Assembly: GCA_019649035.1 (NCBI GenBank)
Contig: BMAT01012728.1
Coordinates: forward strand, 331,763 to 352,226
DNA: 20,464 nucleotides
Source: Elysia marginata
Lineage: Eukaryota; Mollusca; Gastropoda; Plakobranchidae
Direction of reading: 5' to 3'
Numbering within the stretch: the stretch's first letter is position 1; each line of letters begins with the position of its first letter. This document shows positions 1-9,014 of the stretch, piece after piece. The translations under genes were made by a program, and so were the position numbers. The notes under the pieces are model-generated. The model was not told the DNA's origin. It did not search any database and was given only the letters and a program-made list of their open reading frames with translations.

Positions 1-1394
1 ACTCCTCCTCACGCCTCCATTCAAAAACAGTTGAAAAAAGCAGTAAAAAATACAAAAAAATTAGTTACAGTTCACAGGCATTCTAGATGCGACGACATTG
101 TATTTCTTTATCATTTGTTTCTTTTTATTTCAATTAAGTCTACCTAGTACCTACTCGAAAAAAGGATCAATTGAGAAGAACTATATAGAATCTACACAAT
201 TCCATTTTATTTCCAAGTCAAAGGCTTAACCTAATCACCAAATCAGCATGAGCATTCGAAGGTGTTCAAGCGTTAAACAAGACCGCCTATAGTCTTTGTA
301 CACTCTTGACATTGATTACAATTACTCGGGTAAGACAGCAATAAAGACGCAACAATAGAAAATCTCTACATAAATCAAATGACGTGATACACTCTATGCT
401 AAATAAATACGGTGTAGAAACCACACGTCGTTATCTCAGACTTTAAGTTTAAACTAGGCCTAGAAGTACTGTAGAACATTGCCACAGCTCGTGGTGTAGA
501 GGTCGATGTCATTCGAACTTCTATTAATTATGTAGCCTCATCAAAGCATGATCTGGCCATCTGCTCCAGAAACTCCTAGATTAGTATTAGGAAATTGTTC
601 TAGGCCTTCTCTTAAAATAATCAATGATCATATTGATTTTCAAACTTTAATAATGCACGTAATAATCTATACATCTTATGTTTGCGTTGGGGGTCTTTTT
701 GGCAACTTTAGGACATAAGGTTCCTAGTCTACTCAACTCTCAGACTTCAAATTTTTCATAAAGAATCAGGTACATCCTAAATTCACAAACCATTAACTAG
801 AAGTCCAGACTCCAGTTTTTTTTTTGTGTGTTTTTTTTTGTTTTTTTTTTGCTTTTTTTGTTGAAATTTCTATTGTTTTCACCTTAGAATAGCTTTTACA
901 GGGCTTTTTAAAACCATCAATGTAATTTTACTTGAATGCTGGTGCTGATGAAAATTTTTTTATGTGAGGAAAGAATATAGTGCGAAACGCAAATTCGAAC
1001 GATGGTAGATTTTATGAATGGTTTTTACGTAATGCTTTGCGCATTATCGCTAATGAGTTGGGAACACAACACACTTTATGAATGAAAATTATGTTCTCCA
1101 ATGTTTGTGTTCTAGGTTTCAAATAAGGCTATAGGCTTGCTGACAATGACAAACTGAAATCTAAGATTAAGTTTCTTTTTCTTTGAAATGGGTGTGCGTG
1201 AATTGTTTTCAAGCTTCCAGCCGTGATTCTTTTATTCTATTCGTAAGGCAAAAAGTCGAAAAGTTTAATGAACAAAATGAATAAAACCTAGAATTTTTTT
1301 TTTTACAAATACATTTTTTGTTTGCTTGCCTATCGGCTTATATCATTCATGTAATGGCATTTAAAAGCTTCATCTAAAGGCTGGCAACTAGCTA
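1..1394. other. AT-rich spacer, no gene recognised
   Basis: Apart from the T-rich tract at 815-862 I see no coding frame of note, RNA gene or classifiable element. If the Tctex1-type gene is intact, this is probably intron sequence. Confidence 0.5.
815..862. repeat. T-rich homopolymer tract
   Basis: Four runs of 7-11 T separated by single G or GTGTG or GC. Read on the minus strand it is A-rich and could be a retroelement tail, but no element adjoins it visibly. Confidence 0.7.
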
Positions 1395-1770
1395 GATCTA
1401 GGTGAAGAAGAGGAAGAAATCTACAGAGGGATCGAGAGACAAGAGAGAGAGAGAGGGATGGAGATAAGAAAGGTAGAGAGAAAGCTTATCCCTTACGTTT
1501 GCATTAAAATAGAGAAATACTGATTACAACGGGTGGTTCTGGCAAGAAGGAACTATAATGAAAAGCGCAAGAAAGAGATGGCAATGTGCAATATTTATTG
1601 ATACTTTCCAGAGTAGAACAGGAGGACTAGGGTGAGAAACAGTTAGGGGGAGGAGGCGGTGAAAAAATGAAAAAAAAAATCAGCGGGTGTAAGAAAGAAA
1701 GACAGATAGAAAGAGAGTTTGAGGAGGTGGCAGAAAAAAGTCACAGAAGGTAAAAAAAAGTGATTGCTAT
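1395..1770. repeat. Purine-rich (GA) region
   Basis: The plus strand is strongly biased to A and G, with an AGAGAGAGAGAG core near 1443-1455 and AAGAAAGAAAGACAGA near 1692-1707. No gene is seen. Confidence 0.55.
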
Positions 1771-1833
1771 TAAGTTTGCATCTACTACATGTACCCTATC
1801 ATCTACCGATGCGAATTACGGGCTGTCATAACT

Positions 1834-1972
1834 AGTAATAATTATAATAGTAATAAAAATAATAACGTTGTAAGTAATATAGTAATAACAAAAATAGTAA
1901 TAAAAATAATAACGTTGATAGTAAGAGCAATAATGGGCCAAATAATAAAAAAATGATAATTATAACAACAAC

Positions 1973-2023
<51 letters not shown>

Positions 2024-2025
2024 TA
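1834..2025. repeat. AAT-triplet microsatellite with degenerate flank
   Basis: An interrupted AATAAT-type region from 1834 becomes a pure run of about 17 AAT triplets from about 1972 to 2024. It resembles the tail of a LINE, but no LINE end is recognisable on either side. Confidence 0.85.
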
Positions 2026-2099
2026 AACGAACTCCTCGTAGGCTATACATGTATCATTATAATCCACCTCATGCATACATTTTTAATACCCTAATCAAT

Positions 2100-2410
2100 C
2101 CGTTTTGAATGGCAAGTTCTGTTAATGAAACAGTATCTCCAGGTTTATTCTAACAAAACATCCTGCAGTTGATATTCTTAGAGCCATTATGTGGAGACAA
2201 TGTGAAGACTCGCTTCCTCTGCCCATTCGACAAATAAGGGACTCACAGGAGTTCAAGTCTGCGTTAAAAACGCACCTATTCCAGATGTATCTGTCTTAAC
2301 TTTATTTTGTTCTGTGAATATGTATTGAAAAGATGTCAATGTCATTGTTGTCTAATGCGCTTTGAGCTTTTTGTAAAAGCGCTATATAAATGTTCTTCAT
2401 TATTATAAAT
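2100..2410 (+). mobile_element. 5'-truncated non-LTR retrotransposon (LINE) 3' end, L2/CR1-like
   Basis: Translation from 2171 to the TAA at 2297 gives DILRAIMWRQCEDSLPLPIR and then FKSALKTHLF shortly before the stop. W-x(4-6)-SLPLxIR...FKxxLKTHLF is the characteristic carboxyl end of the second reading frame of CR1/L2-type LINEs. The 3' untranslated part contains GCGCTTTGAGC and AGCGCTATATAAAT (about 2354-2393) and ends near a short ATTATTAT tail. The left boundary is uncertain, since identity is clear only from about 2171. I could not find convincing target duplications. This is a dead, truncated copy. Confidence 0.7.
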
Positions 2411-2633
2411 AAAAGTTTTATCAGGCACTTTCAATAATCATTCCAACCGAACTGTTATGCTGTTCGTCATAATATGGACGTCGTTGCACGCATGCATATA
2501 TATCTCAACAATGTTTTCATAATTTGTGTCATTGTCGACCACTAGTGAATAGATGTTTGTTTTTAGAATCAGCGGCGACCGTATCTATGAGCTTTACAAT
2601 ACAGATTATAAGTAAGTCCTTGTATAAGACGTC

Positions 2634-2921
2634 ATGGCAAGAGCATTGACAATCTGCACATGGGCGAATGCATGCATTGATCTTGTCTGTCGAGGGGGGC
2701 CGGAGGGTAAAACAAGCAGATTAAGGCTGGAGGTGTGCATGATAGGCATCATGATCATAATGCTTCGCCTCAAGAAGTTTGGTGTAAACCACCAGCACTC
2801 TACGCTTGTTTCAAGATCACTCAACCAGAAGATTGACAAGATGGCTGTGTTTGGTGCCGAGCGCTGTGTAAAAATCATCTATACCGTTATGGATCTTTTA
2901 AAGAAATCAGCCAAGCTATGA
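2634..2921 (+). other. Unrecognised open frame, possibly a degraded coding remnant
   Basis: A 95-codon plus-strand frame starts MARALTICTWANACIDLVCR and contains a hydrophobic patch VCMIGIMIIMLRLKKFG. It ends MAVFGAERCVKIIYTVMDLL before a lysine-rich tail and stop. Base composition is richer in G and C than the surroundings, unlike typical spacer here. I recognise no family, and an almost equally long frame exists on the minus strand (2878-2606), so the frame may be chance or repeat-derived. It is not an obvious upstream exon of the Tctex1-type gene. Confidence 0.2.
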
Positions 2922-4154
2922 TGGCGAAAAAGGTTTTGCATTTGCTGATAATGCAGTCACTCATAAGAAGAAAAAAGAGCTAGATGACTGTAGCGCAGGT
3001 CTCCTTTTCTTATGGTAACCTAGAGAGGAACCTGGTACTAAAAACCGCGGCGGAGTTAGCAAGGCATAAACTAGTAAGCTCAGTTATCGGGAGATGTTGC
3101 AATTTTTTTTTTTATATCAGGCAAGCTCTATTGTATTCGCCTGCTATTGTTATGAAAAATAAAAGCTGCTGCTCGATAGATACAGGCCTGCAACCAATCA
3201 ATTAGTCAATCAACTAATAAAACAAACCAATAATCATTCAAGCGACTAATCAATGAAGCATTCAACCAACCGATGGACTTTATTTATCTGTCTACCAATA
3301 ATAGGATTTGTCTATCTCTCGATAGGTAATGCAATGCCCGGTATTTTTCTAAAATGTTCATTTGTTCATGAATGGTATTAGTTGAGAAATAACAAAAAAC
3401 CTAACAAACTTTCAACAAATAGCCGAATGGTGCAATGTTATTTTCAGTCTCAAAAGTTAAATCATCATTTAGTACATTAGGATATGATTTTGAGAGGGAA
3501 TCTATGGAAACAGATAAGGAATTAACTTTAACTTTTAAGGTGACTTAATATGGATGAAATAAACCGCATCACTGCTTTTTAGTGATAGCAGAGCCATTTT
3601 GATTATAATTGCTTGGTTTTTTTCATCGATCGATGAAAGCACAAACTATTTAGCAGCAAATAAAATTCTATCAAACCTGTTGCAATAATAAACAAGTATT
3701 TTCGAGGCATCCAACTAATAAATAAATTATAAAAAATTAGGTTTGCAATGTTTCTGACCTAAATCTACCTACTGGTGCGAAATTGTGTATCAAAAGTGAT
3801 TTATTTAAGCTGCGTCATATTTTTTCTTATTGTGCTATACACAAAGATGCGCAGCAAAACAAAACAAACAACAAAGTTACCGGTACTGCAAAAATTATGA
3901 ATTGTGTAGCCTCAGCAAAGCAGGATAATTTGTAGGTAAATTTTTTTACAGATTGATCTCCTTGGTTTTAGCATAGATTGGGATCTACTCCAACCAAGTT
4001 AGTGGTGTGACTTCCAACTTAATATTTTGATCTCTCTCTCTCTCTCTCTCGCTCTCCAGGTATGGCTTTAGATATACTCCCTATCATCATTCTTAGCACA
4101 TATTCAAATTGTTCAACACCCTTAACCTTTTCCCTATTTTATTTCTTCCACAAG
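2922..4154. other. Spacer or intron upstream of the Tctex1-type exon
   Basis: I looked here for the first half of the Tctex1 fold (the motif resembling ENTYxLxP and the following CRQMTKxISE helix) and did not see it. The only structured piece is a 22-nt match between about 3905-3926 and 531-552, described separately. Confidence 0.45.
4031..4059 (+). repeat. (CT)n microsatellite ending in CCAG
   Basis: Ten CT repeats run into GCTCTCCAG. It resembles a splice acceptor about 95 nt upstream of the preferred Tctex1 exon start at 4155 and could be an alternative, but the frame after it is very hydrophobic. Confidence 0.7.
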
Positions 4155-4355
4155 ATGAAGCAGCGGGCAAAAGCCCTGGGAGTGCAGCGATACAAATACG
4201 TTGCAGTTGTCGTTCTTGGACCCGTTACTCGAACCTCCGCCTCTATGGCCAGTCGTTGTGTGTGGAACCCAGCTTTTGACACTTTCGGCGAATTCACTTT
4301 AAAAAATGATTCTATCACTGCCACTGGAGTCATATACGGGCTTTATGTCGAATGA
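4155..4355 (+). CDS. Terminal exon of a Tctex1-type dynein light chain (DYNLT4/DYNLT5-like, TCTEX1D family)
   Basis: A pyrimidine-rich tract ending CACAAG (AG at 4153-4154) precedes an open frame of 66 codons and TGA at 4353. The peptide reads MKQRAKALGVQRYKYVAVVV, then the MASRCVWNPAFDTF region and ends GVIYGLYVE. Family knowledge: this matches the second half of the Tctex1 fold, with the pattern RYK-(hydrophobic strand)-G-x-S/ARCxWDxxxDTF-xxNxS-xxYxxYxE. The closing YxE is typical of TCTEX1D1/DYNLT5 and TCTEX1D4 rather than DYNLT1/3. Such proteins are dynein or ciliary transport light chains. The first half of the fold is not found between 1 and 4154, so it lies on a distant 5' exon or the copy is incomplete. 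AAG is a less common acceptor than CAG. The hydrophobic residues encoded at 4062-4154 look like a translated polypyrimidine tract. Confidence 0.72.
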   Translation: MKQRAKALGVQRYKYVAVVVLGPVTRTSASMASRCVWNPAFDTFGEFTLKNDSITATGVIYGLYVE

Positions 4356-4592
4356 CCTGGTCTTATATTTATCTTTATTAATATTATCTGGCCCCCAATC
4401 TTTCTTGCATTGTACAATATTTGCAGCTGTACGGCTATTTATTTCTTGTAATATGTGGAGGTTTTTAATTTCATAGATACACCTACTTATCAATATCGAA
4501 AAGAATTGGCCTTTCTGAATCTGAGGTGTACACTGCATTGAATGCACGTAAGGACCTATTTATCATAGAAGTGATTGCTTTTGTATATTGCT

Positions 4593-4598
4593 ATTAAA
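4593..4598 (+). promoter_or_regulatory. Candidate polyadenylation signal ATTAAA for the Tctex1-type exon
   Basis: ATTAAA lies about 238 nt after the stop codon and is followed by a T-rich stretch (4617-4632), as expected downstream of a cleavage site. This supports the 4155-4355 exon being a genuine last exon. Confidence 0.4.
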
Positions 4599-5337
4599 AT
4601 GGAGATTGTAACAAATGCTTTATTTTCCTTTGATGTCAAAGTTTACCAAAACGCGCTAGCCTTTTTCACTCCAAACGTCTAAAAAATGAAGTTTTTTTTT
4701 AACAAAACTGATGTCGTTGTAAGCAAGGTCGTTTTCATGTAAGCGTTCCAAGTTTCAACATTCTACCTTATTTACTTATCATGATATGCATATTTATAGA
4801 TTTCAAAGAAAGAGAGGAACTTATGAAAAAATGACAAATTTAAAAAAAATACTGCTGCAAAATTGTTGGACTGATTTTCGAAGCATGTCATTTCTCAAGT
4901 TTCTAACGGCTCAACAATAGAGAAACTGGCAGGCTGCATGTACAATAAGTAGTACTATCTTACAACAAATTTTCATGGTTTTGTGAATGTTTTGAAATGG
5001 TGGAATTTCTACTTCCCGTTCGGGCACAAAGGGCTAGACTTTTTATACGAACTTAAAGGTGTAAAAGTTTCAAACAAAAATCTTAACAGAGCGTCTAGAC
5101 GTGTTGGTTTTTTTTAGCGATAGCGCCACTCTCAGGTTCAACTTCAAACGCAAGATATACGCACTTACGCAACAACATAGAAATCATTATCCTTAGGGAC
5201 TTTGTTTCAACTTTCATTGTCTAAGATCATACTATAGTAAGAGTTTTGTTGGTACATGTGCATGTATTTGTTTATAAAGAACTTTTTTTTTACACCGCGC
5301 CTAATCTACTTGAACAGTAAAATGCTCGAACCGCATT

Positions 5338-5552
5338 ACATGGTTTCTCCGACAGGACATCACCACCCAATTATTTACCTTCCGTACTCTTAGTGAGGGT
5401 GCAGCACTGATGAGTCTTTCACTGGAGCGGCAAAGAAATGTGTGTCAATAGCCTTTACTGAGGACTAAACGCCGACCTGCAAACCAGGGCTTGAACGCTC
5501 CATCTCTTAGTCCGAGAGCAGAGTGTCTACCACTAGACCACGGAAACACACA
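5338..5552 (-). mobile_element. tRNA-derived SINE with 9-bp target-site duplications
   Basis: Flanking direct repeats AACCGCATT occur at 5329-5337 and 5553-5561. Within the 215-bp insert, on the minus strand, an RNA polymerase III A box TGGTCTAGTGG (5540-5530) starts 13 nt from the inferred 5' end. A B-box-like GCGTTCAAGCCC follows at 5498-5487. The tRNA-like head (TTTCCGTGGTCTAGTGGT) resembles Glu/Asp-type tRNAs. The remaining ~140 bp is an unrelated body with little internal repetition and no long A tail. It is not a functional tRNA gene because the arms do not fold properly. Confidence 0.78.
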
Positions 5553-5561
5553 AACCGCATT

Positions 5562-6877
5562 GGACTATGCGAAATTACAGTAGCCCAAACAGCAGAGGAG
5601 CTTCATAATATTCTTAAGTTAAAATTTAATATAAAAAATTCGTAGACTTGTTGATACTAACAATACATGTACTGGTACGATTACACTTTACAACAGCGTT
5701 CTTCAATAGAGATGCATGTTATTGTTAATATATACCAAACCGCCAATTTTTTGTGTCATGTGTAATAATGGGCACTTTTATGAAACTGCTTCCTCAAACG
5801 TTCTGTTCCATTAAATTTTAAAACGTAAACGGTAAATAAATGCTGGTTTGTTTACTGATTTTTAAAATCATGAATGCTTTGTACTAAATGAGGAATGTGA
5901 AATAAAAAGGTTGTTTACAAAATGAACAATCATGTCTATTGGGAATGAAACCAGAGCGCACATTATTGTTGTTTTCTTTTTCTTTTTAGAATACAAGTAC
6001 TGATGTAGGCCCATTCCCTCTTTGAAGTCAATTGGTTGTGGGACAAAGAATACAAATCCCTTTTTGTGGTGCAGACATGAACAATAGTTAAGCTTTAAGT
6101 TAAAATTCTTTTTGACTTCTGGCAAGATCGGGTGAAAGGTTTTCACATTATTGCTCACTAAGAGACAGGTCCAGGGTTAGATCTAGATTTATCTTTGATT
6201 CTGAAATAGATGCTCAGCCTCTAAATTTAGATAGATCTAGGCAACAAATTTTTAAAAAATCTAAGGTGAAAAAGCAGAGCAAAAACCGCTGTTAATTTGT
6301 CATTGATGGCTTCAATCAAGGATTTGCAACTTCTTCATTTTGTCAGTGCAATCTTAATTCTAACCCTGAATGTTTACCAAAAAAATTAAAAAAATGATCA
6401 AATAGACACACAGTTTTTTGGGGGGGTTAGGTGTTGTTCTCAAGTTCACTTATCTTTACTTATACGTTGAATGGGTGAAAAACTTTTTGTCGGGGATTTC
6501 TTTTACCAGTATAAAAATACCTAGGTCATGGTAGGTGCAGGTTTGGCACTCCCATTTTGATTTTTTAGATGGTTACAGTCAACAAATTTCTTTAGTACAG
6601 AGATGTTGACTTTGTCCACATTATACTGAACTTTATACATTGCTTCATTAAAGGTCTACATGTACACATACATCAGCTGATCTATTACTGCAGTGGTCAC
6701 CCATTATTATTAGGTATGTTTCAAACTAAATCATAAATGGGACCATAACCAACAAAGAAGTAATAAAGCAAGAAATTATGTCTCAATCTCCCAATTACAA
6801 TATGCAGTATAAATTTTATGAGCATATTCAATGTGGTTATTCAACGTCAACGTGACATTTACTACCTTCTTTTCTAT
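5562..6877. other. AT-rich intergenic spacer
   Basis: No coding exon or RNA gene seen. A short CTAGATC-rich cluster lies at 6178-6243 and a G run at 6420-6426. Confidence 0.45.
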
Positions 6878-7280
6878 ATATCTTGCAATCGGTCAAAATG
6901 AGTATTAGTTGAAATTGGAATGTAGCTAGATATTGGTATCACAGAAAAGCTTATTTTCTCTACTTTCAAATGCAACAAACAGAAAAGCTCTATCATGCTT
7001 GTGAATGAGGTTATTCATTTGAAGTCAGCAGGGTTGGGACTTGATTCAGAAAAGGAAGAAAATAGTATTTAAAGTTAGGATAAAGGTGTTGAGACCGTTG
7101 CAACCATACCAATTAAAATAAAACACATAAAACATGAATTTTGTGTTTGAAAACTGTTGGTTTTGTGTCAATATATCTAAAATGAAAAAAAAATTATTTC
7201 TGATACCCACTAAACTTTGAAAGCCTTTATCTCAAAACTAAGCCATGCAACTTACAACTCATTTGGACAGAGTGCAAGAC

Positions 7281-7283
<3 letters not shown>
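6878..7283 (+). repeat. Diverged ~406-bp direct repeat, copy 1
   Basis: This block aligns along its length with 8609-9014. Shared anchors include GTCAAAATGAGT, CCATTTTCTCTACTTTCAAAT (one mismatch), GAAAATAGTATTTAAA, AACCATACCAATTAAAAT and ACTCATTTGGACAGA. Small indels and many substitutions separate the copies. No coding frame spans it. Its class is unknown: it could be an old segmental duplication or two copies of an unrecognised interspersed repeat. The truncated LINE begins two bases past its end. Confidence 0.75.

Positions 7284-7285
<2 letters not shown>
7276..7285. repeat. Target-site duplication, left copy (AAGACCATTA)
   Basis: Perfect 10-bp match to 7753-7762, flanking the truncated LINE. 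Confidence 0.75.
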
Positions 7286-7315
<30 letters not shown>

Positions 7316-7752
7316 GACTTTTATATAGCGCTTTACCACTGCCTATGGCGATGCTCAGAGCGCTTTACATAGATAAAACTTGCTTTAACAAATACATAAA
7401 AACAGCAGCGCAGAGATCTACAAAGACATAAATAATTGTAAAATTCCTGATTATAAAAAAAAGACATAGGTCATTAATCAATAGATTTAAAAATTGTCGA
7501 TTACTATGTCACCTATTATAAAACACAACAGTTTCCATAAAACATTACCTAAAAAATTTCTTTAAGATATTTTATCACAATTTTACCCAATTATACATAA
7601 AAGCAGATATATATTTACAAATATTTTTTTTTTTGGATATGATACATTTATAATATTAATTCATAAAAGAAAACCAATGAATGTCTAATTCAGACGCAGT
7701 GCCATATGCCTTTAAAAACAAATGGTGCTTTAGTGCTTTTTTGAAAATTTTG
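7286..7752 (-). mobile_element. 5'-truncated non-LTR retrotransposon with (TTA)n tail and 10-bp target-site duplications
   Basis: The insert is bounded by AAGACCATTA at 7276-7285 and again at 7753-7762. Read on the minus strand, it begins inside the end of a LINE reverse-transcriptase frame (FKKALKHHLFLKAYG, about 7755-7700). It continues through an AT-rich 3' untranslated region, passes GTAAAGCGCTCTGAGC and AAAGCGCTATATAAAAG (about 7375-7325) and finishes in a run of TTA triplets (7313-7286). Exact duplications, the tail at the expected end and 5' truncation are all signatures of target-primed reverse transcription. The frame is decayed. Confidence 0.82.
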
Positions 7753-7762
7753 AAGACCATTA
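7753..7762. repeat. Target-site duplication, right copy (AAGACCATTA)
   Basis: Perfect 10-bp match to 7276-7285 at the 5' end of the truncated LINE. Confidence 0.75.
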
Positions 7763-8608
7763 CCTGTGCACAGGTATAATGGGGCAGGAACAGGCCTGAA
7801 CATGGATACAGTGAGTTTTAGATTAAGAATTTAAGCAAGGAACTTTTCCGTAAACACAGCAGGCAAGTCTACAGGAGACTACAAGCTCATTGTGGATATG
7901 GCTCACGGTTACACTGCATTGTGCCAAACAGTGCAAGTTTCCGGCATGCTTTGTCTTGTACACAAGTCAGTGTGCATTGGGAAAGGGCGAGGGGGCTGAT
8001 TGCAGCATTGTGACTGTGATTAGCCTGTCTAGTGCAGTGAAAGGAGGCTCTGCATGCCTAGAGCAAAATGATATGTGTACCGATATCTAAGATACGCCTA
8101 TACCATTGCTAAAACGATGTGGATAAAGAGGGGAGGCAAAGGATGAGGTGAGTTAAGTTACCTAACATTCCTCATAGATATAAGTGCTATCAGAGCAGTG
8201 AAACTCCCCTTTATATTCTTATTGAGGGTACATGCCTACTGAGAGATTTTTCTTCTGGACCCAAAAATCCTGCTGTAGACAAGTTCTAATGTATCTTTTA
8301 GGGTTGATATATATTTTACTGTATATGGGCCATAAAAATGAGCACACAAAGAAAACAACAACAAAGATATTTTCTTTTGTGTTAAAAATATTTGATTTTA
8401 TTCAATGACCATCATGTTTGATGAAACAAAAGTGTTATGTTAGAGTGTAGACAAATGAAAACGAACTGTGAACTAACTGAAACTTTCTTCAAAATCTTGT
8501 CACAACATTCTAATCTCAAAATTATATTTATGTATACAATTTCAAAACATACTTTTAAACAACAATGACCTCAAAGTTTGCTAAAACTAAGTAAAAGTCA
8601 ATATAAAT
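7763..8608. other. Spacer between the two direct-repeat copies
   Basis: A 66-codon plus-strand frame at 7890-8090 is present but has no recognisable product or splice context. It is treated as chance. Confidence 0.4.
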
Positions 8609-9014
8609 GTATCTTGCAACCAGTCAAAATGAGTCTTAAGTCGAAATTGGAAGATTCAGATATTGGTATGACAGAAAAGCCCATTTTCTCTACTTTCAAA
8701 TAAAACAAACAGAAATGCTCTATAATGCTTCTGTATGAAGTTATAGCTGTTTGAGGTCGGCAGGGTTAGGACTTGTGAAATTTCAGAGGGAGAAAATAGT
8801 ATTTAAAATTTAGACAACTATAAACGTGTTGAAGGCTCAGCAACCATACCAATTAAAATCAAACACATAAAACATGACATTTTAACATGAATTAGGTGTG
8901 AAAACTGTCTAGAAATGGTTTTAGTTTCAATATCTAAATTTAAAAAAATTGACTTCTGAAAACCAACTGAACTAAGCCGTGCGACTTATGACTCATTTGG
9001 ACAGAATGCAAGAC
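8609..9014 (+). repeat. Diverged ~406-bp direct repeat, copy 2 (no LINE insertion)
   Basis: This is the second copy of the block at 6878-7283, in the same orientation about 1.73 kb downstream. Sequence runs on without a LINE at the equivalent point: TGCAAGACATAATGG here against TGCAAGACCATTA plus the insert in copy 1. It therefore acts as an approximate empty site. Confidence 0.75.

Noticed and set aside
1832..2050. Minus-strand frame coding for a long run of isoleucine
   Set aside because: It is the translation of the AAT-triplet microsatellite.
4062..4154. N-terminal 31-residue extension of the Tctex1-type protein starting MALDILPIIILS
   Set aside because: It is very hydrophobic and pyrimidine-driven, and lies directly before a usable acceptor. 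Family members have a charged helix here, so it is most likely intron.
5480..5546. Functional tRNA-Glu/Asp gene on the minus strand
   Set aside because: The arms do not pair properly, and the segment lies inside a 215-bp unit bounded by target duplications, so it is a SINE head.
7890..8090. 66-codon plus-strand frame
   Set aside because: Length is within chance expectation, with no homology, splice sites or polyadenylation context.
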